Assembly (NCBI GenBank): GCA_964641965.1
Contig: CAZXLD010000028.1
Coordinates: forward strand, 1-60,377
Direction of reading: 5' to 3'
Length of the DNA: 60,377 nucleotides
Source: JAJDFU01 sp964641965
Lineage (GTDB): Bacteria > Bacteroidota > Bacteroidia > Chitinophagales > Saprospiraceae
The notes under the pieces were generated by a model. The model did no database searches. It was not told where the DNA came from and saw only the letters and a program-made list of their open reading frames with translations. Numbering within the stretch: the first letter of the stretch is position 1; every line of letters starts with the position of its first letter. Of the stretch, positions 34,857 through 43,977 are shown piece by piece. Position numbers and translations under genes: made by a program.

Positions 34857-35618
34857 CTAAATCGCCGCCCCTCCGTCAATCGGAATAGCAGCCCCGGTGG
34901 TAAATGAGCTGGCATCCGAGGCTAGCCAGGCAATGGCATCTACCACTTCCTCCGGTTTCCCGAAGCGTCGCACCGGGTGCATTTTAATGGCGCGCTCCCG
35001 CTTTTCGGATTCATCAAAAGCGCGATCGGCCATAGGCGTTTCGATTACCGCTGGACAAATAGCATTGATGCGAATATTGTCTTGTGCATATTCCCAGGCT
35101 GCAGCTTCAGTTAGCCCGACTACGCCGAACTTAGCGGCATGGTAAGCTGCTCCGGCCCCGCCACCGCGCAAGCCGGCCAGAGAAGAGATATTGACAATGA
35201 TGCCGCCGCCGTTATTCAGTAAAGCCTGCAGTTCATAATGCATGGAGTAAAACACCCCATTTAAATTGATAGCAATGGTACGGTCCCACATATCAGCGTC
35301 GTAATCAGCTGTCCTAACCCCTGGGGTCCCTTCGTGTCCGGCATTGTTAATAGCAATATCCAGTTTGCCAAATGCCTGGACGGCTTGGTCCACCATATTT
35401 TTGGCATCCTCTTTTCGCGTGATATCCGTTTGTACAAAAATGGCCTCGCCGCCGCCTTTGGACTGGATTTCCTGGAGCAAGGCTTGGTTGGCAGCTTCGT
35501 TTCGAGAGGCTAATACGACCTTCGCGCCAGCCCCGGCAAAATAAAGGGCAGCAGCTTTACCAATACCTGAGCTACTTCCAGTAATCAGAACGACTTTATC
35601 TTGAAAATTATAGTGCAT
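34857..35618 (-). CDS. SDR family oxidoreductase
   Basis: Classical short-chain dehydrogenase/reductase, 253 aa. NAD(P)-binding TGSSSGIG (13-20), NNAG (91-94), catalytic Ser near 145-146, and Tyr159-x3-Lys163 in YHAAKFG. The C-terminal end TGAAIPIDGGAAI is typical of the FabG-like group. Asp at the TD of FVQTDIT binds adenine. No signal peptide. It lies alone between the OM protein gene and the ThuA-dehydrogenase gene, both read towards or away from it. Substrate unknown; sugar or secondary alcohol oxidation is plausible. Confidence 0.93.
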   Translation of the reverse strand: MHYNFQDKVVLITGSSSGIGKAAALYFAGAGAKVVLASRNEAANQALLQEIQSKGGGEAIFVQTDITRKEDAKNMVDQAVQAFGKLDIAINNAGHEGTPGVRTADYDADMWDRTIAINLNGVFYSMHYELQALLNNGGGIIVNISSLAGLRGGGAGAAYHAAKFGVVGLTEAAAWEYAQDNIRINAICPAVIETPMADRAFDESEKRERAIKMHPVRRFGKPEEVVDAIAWLASDASSFTTGAAIPIDGGAAI

Positions 35619-35660
35619 GTGGGTTTTTCGTTGAGGGTAATGGTATTTGGTGAAAGCCGA

Positions 35661-38600
35661 TTATTTCTGAGCCAGCAAGCTCCGGTTGCTGAAGTAAAAG
35701 TAATCCGGCATACAAACCGGCTCATCCGGATCTTCTACATTCCGAAAGACAAAGAAAATATCGTGAATGCCTTCGGTGGATGCGATAGCAGCAGCACTTT
35801 CCGCATAGTTACCCCAGTCAGTTCCTGCAGTTTCAATGGTTCCGATTTGTTTTCCCTCCGGGCTACCTAATCGAATTTCAATGGACCCACCGACCTCAGT
35901 ATCGACATAGCCGCATTGGACTTCCTTTACCCCGCTTAAATCCAGGTTTTCAAACTTAAGCCATGCCCCGTTGCGGCAATTGTCCAAAACCCCTTCGAAA
36001 TCTTCTTCTTCGTCTTCTTCCGGTTCCCACGGCTTAACAAAACTGGAGGCATCATCAAAAAATGCCGCTAAGATCCTTGCTGGTCGTAAGGTGAGGCTTT
36101 TGGTCTGCGTAAATCCTGGAATAGCACCATTTCCTTTGTCTGTATAGGTCGCACTCAGGAAGAAAATGCCCTCTGCATTATCCGGATCAAATTCGAATTC
36201 CTCTTCTTCCTCACCCCCAAAGGCCACCTCCTTTGGGGAAAATGTCCCTTTCAATGGCAATCTTTTGGCTTCTGGTTCGGTGTCTTCCAGCGCCATGATA
36301 TACCGAATAATTTTTTGAGCCTCGACATCTGTCACTTGCGGATTGGCAGGCATTGCCCGGTCACCCCAAGTACCCGTGCCGCCGTTTTGGATCTTGGTGA
36401 TCAACATGTCGGGAGCCTTTGGGTCGCTTTTGTATCGTCTGGCTACATCCAGGTAGGACGGCCCTACAATACCGGTGTCTACCTGATGGCAAGCCGTGCA
36501 ATTATAGGTTTCTACCAATTTAGCCCCGGCCTGTTGATTCATAAAAAACTCATGCCCTTGGGCCACGGCGGAAAGGTCTTCGCCTTCAGCCATGTAGCCT
36601 ATGTTGACCAGGATATCCTTGGCCGTTATTTGGCCGGATTGCGTTGAACCGTCCTCTGCATCCGACACTTGCACCTCGTATTCCAGCGGCGCATTCCAGT
36701 AAAAGGTAGTATTCGCAAACTTGACAGTCCAGTCGATCTCGGGGATCGAATTGCCGACCTGGAAGCTGATTTCAGCTGTGCTTTTGGAGCCGCCACGATC
36801 CTTTACAGTAAGCTCGCCGGTGTAGGTACCTTCTTCTTCGAATGTAATACTTGGATTGGCGTCCGTGGCTTGTTGACCATCGGAGAAGGACCAGTTGTAA
36901 GACAAATCGTCCCCATCTGGATCCATGGATTGATCTGCCGTGAATTGAACGGTTAATGGAGCCTTACCTGCCAATGGAGAAGCACTTGCCTCGGCCACGG
37001 GTGGCCGGTTGCCGTCTACAAAATCGACTCTCGACAAACGGGCATCCAGGTTTTGAGTATACCAGGATTTACCATATTCCAATACATACAACACTCCATT
37101 CCTGGAGAATTGCATATCGATTGGGTTATGCCAATCCAAATGTTCTGCAAAAGGTTCGATTTTCGTTATATCGCCTGCTTCATCCATACTTACGGCGCGA
37201 ATCCACCCTCTGATCCAATCGTAAACGAACAGCTTTTCATGGTAATAGTCAGGAAATTTCCCATCGCCGGCACTGTAGGCATCTGCATAGTAAACCGGAC
37301 CGGCCATTGCATTTCTTCCTCCGGCCCCCATGAGCGGAAATTCGGTGGAACGCGCGTAGGGATACCAGATGAAGGCGGGTTGGGCAGGTGGGAGCGATTG
37401 GATTCCCGTGTTGTTAGGGGAGTCGTTTTCAGGAGCTTCGGGATCAAATGGCGAACCGGACGCTCTAGTAACGAAATTATAATCGTGGTAAGGCTGATTG
37501 TTGCCAATGAAGTAAGGCCATCCGAAAAAGCCGGCTTTTCGAGCCTGGTTTACCTCGTCGTAACCTCTTGACCCCCTATCCTCTTCATTATTGCCTGCGT
37601 CAGGGCCTACATCTCCCCAATACAAGAACCCGGTTCGTTGGTCTATGCTGATCCGGAACGGGTTGCGGCAGCCCATGACATAAATTTCCGGCCGGGTGCC
37701 AGCCGTACCTTCCGGGAATAAGTTGCCTTCCGGGATGGTGTACGTGCCATCAGGCTGTGGCTTGATGCGCAGTACTTTCCCTCGGAGGTCATTCGGGTTG
37801 GCGGAAGATTTTTGTGCATCGAACGGACTGCGGCCCGGACGTTCATCAATTGGCCCGAAACCATTGGATTCAAATGGATTGGTGTTGTCGCCGGTAGCGA
37901 TGTATAAATTGCCGTCTGGACCAAATTCAATTGAACCGGCCGAGTGGCAGCAGGTTTTTCGTTGAACCGGAATTTGGAGTAGTATTTTTTCAGAAGCCAT
38001 ATCCAGCTTTCCATCCTGGTAGGTAAAGCGAGAAATGTGCTGTTTGGGGTCGCCTTCCAAGGAGGAGTAAAACAAATAAAGCCAGTTGTTTTGCTCAAAG
38101 TTCGGATCCAAGGCCAAGCCCAACAGGCCATCTTCCAATTCCACATCATCGTCGGCAGACTCTGCTTCCAGGGCTACATCCATATGCTGAATGGTCTTGA
38201 TCGCTCCGGAAGTTTCATTTAATAATTTGATATCGCCTTCCCGCTCGATGATCAGAATCTGACCGTCGGGCAAAATCTCAAACTCCATGGGCTCATTTAG
38301 GTTCTGGGTAAGAACGGTTTTGGTAAAGCGAGTCTCATCCGGTGGAAGTTGAGAGTAGGCATTGGTGTAATTGAGGGTTTGATTGGAGCCGATGGCATAG
38401 GCGATACCTGCTTCCAGGTGTTTGAGGAATAGCTCGTCTTCAAAAGTTTCGTCCATGTGACCCAAGCCGGTGTAGAACATCCGCCCTCCATCATACTGCT
38501 GATACCAGGATATGGGGTGATTATCGGGATGTATGCCGCCTTCGTAGGTGGATTCATCTACGGTAAGGAGGATGTTGATGCTTGAGTTAATGTCTTTAAA

Positions 38601-39146
38601 ATTGTACCACTCTTCGTAGATATTCCAGGGACTTGGCAAGAAGGAAGTGGAAGGATGATCCTTATCGGTTACTAAAATATCCGCTTTTTGGTGATGTGGA
38701 TGATCATTGAAATAAGCACCAACCAATTTTCCGTACCAGGGCCATTGATACTCGGTATCGGTAGCAGAATGAATCCCCACAAAACCCCCGCCGGCCTGGA
38801 TGTAGCGTTCGAAAGCAGCTTCCTGCTTGGTGTTAAGCACATCGCCTGTGGTATTCAAGAATATGACTGCGCTGTACTGGGCCAGGTTTTCTTCCGTAAA
38901 GATTGTTGCATCTTCGGTCAGATCAACCTGGAATTGGTTCTTTTTAGCCAATTTTTTCAAGGCTTGCTGACCTGCAGGTATAGAACCGTGGCGAAACCCC
39001 TCTGTTTTGGAAAAGACCAGCAATCGGGTTTCTTCGCGAACAGAAGGAGTGCAGGAATAGAAGAAAACTCCGATCAACACGAACAACACCATCCGGAGTA
39101 GGTGCTTCTTGGAAGAAAAGCATGTAGAATTAGACATGATGGACAT
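35661..39146 (-). CDS. ThuA / sugar dehydrogenase / PKD / cytochrome c / carbohydrate-binding fusion lipoprotein
   Basis: Large lipoprotein of 1161 aa (lipobox FFYSC); the start at 39146 is the first ATG before the signal. Order: ThuA-like glutamine-amidotransferase fold (about 37-260; FSKTEGFRHGSI, GIHSATDTEYQWPWYGKLVGA); a six-bladed GSDH-type sugar dehydrogenase (about 280-690; MGCRNPFRISID, GDVGPDAG); PKD domain (about 700-785); cytochrome c with CTACH at 883-887 and Met in DRAMPANP; and a C-terminal CBM6-like sandwich (about 960-1161). Acidic insertions interrupt the linker (GGEEEEEFEF) and the last domain (EPEEDEEEDFEG). It probably oxidises a sugar or glycan at the surface and passes electrons to its own haem. 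The layout is known in Bacteroidota; the insertions are not. Confidence 0.87.
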   Translation of the reverse strand: MSIMSNSTCFSSKKHLLRMVLFVLIGVFFYSCTPSVREETRLLVFSKTEGFRHGSIPAGQQALKKLAKKNQFQVDLTEDATIFTEENLAQYSAVIFLNTTGDVLNTKQEAAFERYIQAGGGFVGIHSATDTEYQWPWYGKLVGAYFNDHPHHQKADILVTDKDHPSTSFLPSPWNIYEEWYNFKDINSSINILLTVDESTYEGGIHPDNHPISWYQQYDGGRMFYTGLGHMDETFEDELFLKHLEAGIAYAIGSNQTLNYTNAYSQLPPDETRFTKTVLTQNLNEPMEFEILPDGQILIIEREGDIKLLNETSGAIKTIQHMDVALEAESADDDVELEDGLLGLALDPNFEQNNWLYLFYSSLEGDPKQHISRFTYQDGKLDMASEKILLQIPVQRKTCCHSAGSIEFGPDGNLYIATGDNTNPFESNGFGPIDERPGRSPFDAQKSSANPNDLRGKVLRIKPQPDGTYTIPEGNLFPEGTAGTRPEIYVMGCRNPFRISIDQRTGFLYWGDVGPDAGNNEEDRGSRGYDEVNQARKAGFFGWPYFIGNNQPYHDYNFVTRASGSPFDPEAPENDSPNNTGIQSLPPAQPAFIWYPYARSTEFPLMGAGGRNAMAGPVYYADAYSAGDGKFPDYYHEKLFVYDWIRGWIRAVSMDEAGDITKIEPFAEHLDWHNPIDMQFSRNGVLYVLEYGKSWYTQNLDARLSRVDFVDGNRPPVAEASASPLAGKAPLTVQFTADQSMDPDGDDLSYNWSFSDGQQATDANPSITFEEEGTYTGELTVKDRGGSKSTAEISFQVGNSIPEIDWTVKFANTTFYWNAPLEYEVQVSDAEDGSTQSGQITAKDILVNIGYMAEGEDLSAVAQGHEFFMNQQAGAKLVETYNCTACHQVDTGIVGPSYLDVARRYKSDPKAPDMLITKIQNGGTGTWGDRAMPANPQVTDVEAQKIIRYIMALEDTEPEAKRLPLKGTFSPKEVAFGGEEEEEFEFDPDNAEGIFFLSATYTDKGNGAIPGFTQTKSLTLRPARILAAFFDDASSFVKPWEPEEDEEEDFEGVLDNCRNGAWLKFENLDLSGVKEVQCGYVDTEVGGSIEIRLGSPEGKQIGTIETAGTDWGNYAESAAAIASTEGIHDIFFVFRNVEDPDEPVCMPDYFYFSNRSLLAQK

Positions 39147-39519
39147 AAGCTTATGAAAATTCAATCCCACAAAATTAAATGTGCCGAAAACAAGGAATGC
39201 AATCGAAGGTCAATACAAAAAAAGATAATGCAAAGTATTATTTCGATTTTATAGGTTAATGGTGGAAAGATACTGAAAAAGGCCTACTTACTTACGATTC
39301 TTTAGAAAGGCTTTAGGCTTCTGTGTGGATTGGCCGTCATTTTTTGAGATTTTGCTTCAAAAATTAGTTGCTCAGCGTGTGCAATAAATCCTATGGAAAT
39401 CTTATTTTTCTGAGCACTATTGCATAATTGTGACGTTAGCCGATCGTTCCATATAGCTCAATTTCTTATCCTTTCTTACCTTTAGAAATATTCCCTAATC
39501 TTACACCACCGATAGCTTC
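39147..39519. other. divergent regulatory region between the two giant dehydrogenase genes
   Basis: 373 bp, A/T-rich, no gene. It contains the operator candidate at 39472-39488 near the plus-strand gene. A weaker pair of half-sites (TTACTTA and TTAGAAA, six bases apart) at about 39289-39308 may serve the minus-strand gene. Confidence 0.45.
39472..39488 (+). promoter_or_regulatory. palindromic operator candidate upstream of the cytochrome c/dehydrogenase/DUF1080 gene
   Basis: TTTCTTACCTTTAGAAA differs from the consensus at one central base and lies 31 bp upstream of the ATG at 39520. The spacing between half-sites is the same three bases as in the other four sites. Confidence 0.5.
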
Positions 39520-42500
39520 ATGAAACGGTTCGTTTTTTCCCTTTTTCCAATTCTAGCGTTTCTTTTTTTCACCGGATGTAATCCGTCTCCCCAAATTGAG
39601 CGGTCCCTGGATCCCTGGGTGATGCGCATCAACCTGGATGAGCGCTCCAATATGATTGCGCTCGCCTTGAACCAAGAGTTGTATGCGGCTTATGATGCTC
39701 GTCTGGGAGCCCTTTATAAAGTTTGGAAAGGCGATATCCATTTAACGGGACCGGTATTTGATAATATTCATGGAGAACAACCCTACAGCAGGGGAGAAGC
39801 CTATCTGGAAGATCAACTAAAGGAATCGCCTTGGTTTTACAAAAGAGGTGGAGAAGCCCGGCCGGTATGGTTGGACTATAAGGGATACACATTTGCCAAT
39901 AATCAAGTCACAATAACCTACGAATTGGATCTCCCTTCCGGTGAAACGATCACCTTGCAAGAAACGCCGGAATTCATTCGCAATTCAGATGGCCGGCCTG
40001 GTTTTGAGCGCGTCATAAAGACAACTGGCGTGCCGAAGGGAGCCGAGATTCGACTTGCCCTTACTTTTAAACATCTGCAAAGCGAAAGCGATCTGGCTAC
40101 CAATGGCGAATGGGTAGAGCGAAATTTCAACGAACAATCTTTCGAATGGGGAAGTAGCCTGACAGGCAAAGGCATAGCCAAACTCAATTCCAACTTAACT
40201 ACCTGGATCAGAACCTATTTTGAGCCCAAAGCTACAGCCCATATCCAGACTAAAGAAGAACAATCCGACCTGGTAGCCGAGGAGCAAATGGAAGAGGCCG
40301 AGCCCGAAGTGATCACGGTGAGTAATGATAACATGGGACTGTTGGCTGAAAAAGGGAAAAAAGTAATTGCCCAAAGCGATTGTGCGGCCTGTCATGCGAT
40401 GAACAAATCGGTGATTGGGCCATCGTATTCCATGATTGCCCAGAAATACGAATCTACGCCTGAGGTCGTAGATCAGTTGAGCAATAAGATCATCAATGGT
40501 GGAAGCGGTGTATGGGGGCAACGCGCCATGGCCCCTCACCCTATGGTCAGTAAAGGGGATGCTGAAGCCATGGCAGCGTACATCCTTTCTACGGTCCCGG
40601 ACGATGCTATGGAACGCAAACCCGGTCTGGCGGTCAATTTCTATGATATCAGCCAACCCCTGGCCAGTTTGCCAGAGGTAGTGGCCGGTCAAAGCCCCAA
40701 TGTCTCAGAGGTGTATCCACAGATCAATTTCCAGTCGGGCAATCCCGATATCGGACAAGCCACCGATGAGAATTTCAGTGGCTTTACCATCGACTTCGTC
40801 ATGACGGTAGACGGGTTTCTAGAGGTGCCAGAATCAGCTACCTACGATTTTCAGTTCATTGCCAACAATGGCGGCAAGCTGATGATCGATGGAGAAATGA
40901 TCACCCAGGGACATCGATACGAAGGCACTTTTGTGGGTGAGCAAGCCATCTACCTCAAAAAAGGATTGCATAAAATCCATATTGATTTCTATCATCATCT
41001 CTTTGGAAAGTACCTCATTCTAAAATGGCGAACCGATCGTTCCCAGGACTACGAATTGATCCCTGCTACGGCGTTCTCCCATAACCCAATCGATATTCAG
41101 CCGACTGCGCCAGGCATCAAAGAGATTGTGCGGAACCGTGCGCCCGGCTTTGGTGCTTCCCTGGAAGCGGTTCACCCGTCCTTTGATCTTAGCCCGCTCC
41201 GGCCGGAAGGCTTTGAGCCACGTGTGGGCGATCATACGTTTATGGAAGATGGCCGCTTGGTGCTCTGTACTTGGGATGGCGAGGTTTATATCATGGAGAA
41301 TGTCCTTTCCACCACCGATCCTTCTCAATCGAAGGTGACTAAAATTGCAGACGGCTTATGCGAGCCACTTGGTATTGAGGTGGTTGACGGCGACATCTAT
41401 GTGCTCCAGCGCTGGGAATTGACCAAGCTGGTGGACGAGGACGGAGACGAAATCACCGACACCTACCAAAAAATAGCAACCTGGGGCGCCACGGCTGATT
41501 TTCACGAATGGACCTTTGGACTCGTCTACAAAGATGGCTTTTTCTATGCGACGACCGGGATTGCCCTGGGGCCATTTCATGACGACCAGCATGTAGACCG
41601 TGGCAAAGCGCTTAAAATTGGAATGGATGGCTCGTACAGCCACATTGCGTACGGGTTAAAAGAGCCCAACGGTATCGGGTTGGGGGTAGACGGCGAGCTT
41701 TTTGTCACCGAAAATGAAGGCGAATTTGTTCCGGTACCCAAGTTTATGCATATCCCAATGGAAGGAAAGCCTTTTTACGGGAATGAAACTATAAAAGCGG
41801 ATTCATTGCCTCCGGGCATTAAGCAAAAGCCACCTGCGATCTGGTTGCCACAAAATGAAATCGGAAACTCACCTTCCCAGCCCATTGTATTGCACCACGG
41901 GCCCTATGAAGGCCAAATGATCCACGGAGAGATTACCCATGGTGGAATTAAGCGGGACTTTATTGAAAAGGTAAATGGAGAATATCAAGGTGCTGTTTTC
42001 CGATTCTCCCAAGGGCTGGAAGCAGGAATCAACCGAATGGAATGGGGTTCAGATGGTGCCTTGTACGTATCCGGCTTAGGCGGTGCCCAGGACTACGGCC
42101 ATAAGAACCATCAATTTGGTTTGCAGCGATTGACCTACAATGGCAATCCGGCTTTTGAAATGTTGGCAATCCGGGCAAAAGCCAACGGGCTGGAGATTGA
42201 GTTTACCAAACCGCTGCGCATTGGAGATGGAATTTCGCCAGAGGATTACCTGGTCCAACAATGGTATTATTATTGGACTGAAGAAGTAGAAAGCCAGGCT
42301 AAGCGCGAATTGGAGAATTTGCCGATTCGATCAGTTAGCCTATCCGAAGATCGCAAGAAGGTATTCCTGGAATTAGGAAATATGAAACCAGAGCACGTAT
42401 TGCATGTACAGCTAACCGGAATTTTCCTGAGTGCCGAAAATGATCCGCTTTGGTCCAACGAAGGCTGGTATACGATGAATAACATTCCGGACGAAACGGG

Positions 42501-43173
42501 GGGAGTAAATCCTTATGCTTTTCAGGAAAAAAGCAACCAATTAGCTGTACCGGAAAAAGATGCAGGATGGAGTTCATTGTTTAATGGTAAGACGGCTAAA
42601 GCCTGGCAATCAATAGATGGAGCTTCGGATTGGAAGGCGAAAAAAGAGCATTTGATTCCTTCAGGCGAGCAGGCTTTGTTGGTAGCGGAAAACCAGTTTG
42701 GAAATTTCGAGCTCGAACTGGAGTATAAATTAGAGACAGGTGCGGAAGGAGGTGTATTGTATAATATTGCCCCAGCTGCTGCGAATGCAGATCAGTTGTT
42801 GTCCGGTTCTCCACGCTTTCAGTTCATTGATGATCGGACCAGAGAGGATGCCAAGAACATTCACACCCACAAGACCGGAGCATTATACGATTTGCTAGAA
42901 CCTGAGTATACCTTGTCCAAGCCAGCGAATACCTATAACCATCTTCGTCTGGTGGTAACCGACGGCCAGGTGGAACACTGGGTGAATGGATATCGGATTC
43001 TATCGTACGAGTTGGGCAGTGCAGAGCTGAAAAACAAGTTAACCGGCAGTATTTATGGGGCTGAAGCTGATTTCAGTGCTCAGGACCAAAGCCGAATTGC
43101 CTTGTTTGCTGCCAGTGGAACGATCTGGATTCGCAATGTGCGGATCAAAGGGGAAGTGGGCATGTTAGAGTGA
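39520..43173 (+). CDS. cytochrome c / PA14 / sugar dehydrogenase / DUF1080 fusion lipoprotein
   Basis: Lipoprotein of 1217 aa (LFFTGC, Cys20). Order: N-terminal beta region (25-240), acidic linker, cytochrome c with CAACH at 288-292 and axial Met in QRAMAPHP, PA14-like glycan-binding sandwich (about 425-520), GSDH-type dehydrogenase propeller (about 560-960), and a C-terminal DUF1080 domain (about 1005-1215; WSSLFNGKTAKAWQ, EGGVLYNI, HTHKTGALYD). DUF1080 is the 3-keto-glycoside hydrolase/lyase family. An oxidase linked to its own haem and a 3-keto-sugar lyase on one chain suggest oxidise-then-cleave chemistry on a glycoside; this is inference. It follows an operator candidate and is divergent from the ThuA fusion. 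Confidence 0.87.
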   Translation: MKRFVFSLFPILAFLFFTGCNPSPQIERSLDPWVMRINLDERSNMIALALNQELYAAYDARLGALYKVWKGDIHLTGPVFDNIHGEQPYSRGEAYLEDQLKESPWFYKRGGEARPVWLDYKGYTFANNQVTITYELDLPSGETITLQETPEFIRNSDGRPGFERVIKTTGVPKGAEIRLALTFKHLQSESDLATNGEWVERNFNEQSFEWGSSLTGKGIAKLNSNLTTWIRTYFEPKATAHIQTKEEQSDLVAEEQMEEAEPEVITVSNDNMGLLAEKGKKVIAQSDCAACHAMNKSVIGPSYSMIAQKYESTPEVVDQLSNKIINGGSGVWGQRAMAPHPMVSKGDAEAMAAYILSTVPDDAMERKPGLAVNFYDISQPLASLPEVVAGQSPNVSEVYPQINFQSGNPDIGQATDENFSGFTIDFVMTVDGFLEVPESATYDFQFIANNGGKLMIDGEMITQGHRYEGTFVGEQAIYLKKGLHKIHIDFYHHLFGKYLILKWRTDRSQDYELIPATAFSHNPIDIQPTAPGIKEIVRNRAPGFGASLEAVHPSFDLSPLRPEGFEPRVGDHTFMEDGRLVLCTWDGEVYIMENVLSTTDPSQSKVTKIADGLCEPLGIEVVDGDIYVLQRWELTKLVDEDGDEITDTYQKIATWGATADFHEWTFGLVYKDGFFYATTGIALGPFHDDQHVDRGKALKIGMDGSYSHIAYGLKEPNGIGLGVDGELFVTENEGEFVPVPKFMHIPMEGKPFYGNETIKADSLPPGIKQKPPAIWLPQNEIGNSPSQPIVLHHGPYEGQMIHGEITHGGIKRDFIEKVNGEYQGAVFRFSQGLEAGINRMEWGSDGALYVSGLGGAQDYGHKNHQFGLQRLTYNGNPAFEMLAIRAKANGLEIEFTKPLRIGDGISPEDYLVQQWYYYWTEEVESQAKRELENLPIRSVSLSEDRKKVFLELGNMKPEHVLHVQLTGIFLSAENDPLWSNEGWYTMNNIPDETGGVNPYAFQEKSNQLAVPEKDAGWSSLFNGKTAKAWQSIDGASDWKAKKEHLIPSGEQALLVAENQFGNFELELEYKLETGAEGGVLYNIAPAAANADQLLSGSPRFQFIDDRTREDAKNIHTHKTGALYDLLEPEYTLSKPANTYNHLRLVVTDGQVEHWVNGYRILSYELGSAELKNKLTGSIYGAEADFSAQDQSRIALFAASGTIWIRNVRIKGEVGMLE

Positions 43174-43243
43174 TTTGGGTCGGTGTGCCGTTTTAGGTGA
43201 AGTTGTGGATTGGAAATGTTGATTTCAGCATAGTTATTCTTTC

Positions 43244-43621
43244 CTAATTAAGGGTCAGTAGGAGTATGGTTGCTGATAAAGTGAGCATTAGAAGTGCAGG
43301 CAGGTAGGTGGTCAATTGATCATGGACCTTGATATGCATGGCAACTGCTCCTAGCATGAGGATCACTAAACCACCTGCAGCGTAGGGAATCAAATCTGGC
43401 ATCCAAATACCAAGAATTAAAACTAAGGCTGCTGAAACCTTGAGGCTTCCAACTACGTACATAAACCAGAGCGGTAATCCGTAGTATTCAAATTCCTCGC
43501 GTAAGGTCTTTGCCTTGCCATCGCCACCCCGGTAGATGCTGGCTCTATTGTTTGTTACTAACCAGATTCGAAGAATATTTAAGGCGACGAATAATTGTAA
43601 TGCAATGAGGATGAATTTCAT
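43244..43621 (-). CDS. DoxX-like small integral membrane protein
   Basis: 125 aa with four predicted membrane helices: ILIALQLFVALNILRIWLV, GLPLWFMYVVGSLKVSAALV, YAAGGLVILMLGAVAMHI and a C-terminal leucine-rich helix. The GSLKVSAALVLILG segment is the DoxX-like signature. Inner-membrane protein; family roles include redox and thiosulfate or quinone functions, none assignable here. It is convergent with the DUF1080 fusion gene. Confidence 0.8.
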   Translation of the reverse strand: MKFILIALQLFVALNILRIWLVTNNRASIYRGGDGKAKTLREEFEYYGLPLWFMYVVGSLKVSAALVLILGIWMPDLIPYAAGGLVILMLGAVAMHIKVHDQLTTYLPALLMLTLSATILLLTLN

Positions 43622-43977
43622 AAATGCTTGTTTATATCAATACATTATAAGCAACTTTTGATCATAATACCGATTTTAGGAAAGAATGTCCTATTTATAC
43701 GGATCATTCTTTCATAAGGGCCTAGTTCAAATTTGTACGCTACGACCAAATGGTCACTTTTTGGTTATAGGCCTTGCAGAACCGGGCTTCATAGCGCTGC
43801 TACGATCCCGAATCTTTGCCTTCTTTTACGAATTTGAAACAAGCTCGTACGAGAACTTGCTTGAGTGCTAAACATAGCATCTCTAAAACCGATACAGGCC
43901 ATGACGCCTGATTTTTGATTCAATTCGTGACCTCCTGGCATGGCCCAGGCCTATCTAGCATGGGCTTCTCTACAGCC
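43622..43977. other. gene-free region with dispersed repeat
   Basis: 356 bp before the DoxX gene and after the end of the next minus-strand gene. It holds repeat copy 2 (separate entry). Distal ends TACCGATTTTAG (about 43669) and CTAAAACCGATA (about 43880) are inverted and resemble the ends of the MITE at 29336, so the block may itself be a decayed element of about 220 bp. Confidence 0.45.
43729..43846 (+). repeat. dispersed intergenic repeat, copy 2 (long form)
   Basis: The 28-bp core at 43729-43756 and the distal block at 43829-43846 match the short copy at 23069-23121 on the opposite strand. About 70 bp between the blocks, absent from copy 1, are GC-richer. No coding sense. Confidence 0.6.

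Noticed and set aside
36956..37571. Long plus-strand frames opposite the ThuA/dehydrogenase fusion
   Set aside because: Antisense shadows of a well-supported large gene; no motifs of their own.
39289..39308. TTACTTA and TTAGAAA half-sites six bases apart
   Set aside because: Half-sites match but the spacing differs from the three-base centre of all five good sites; mentioned only as weak.
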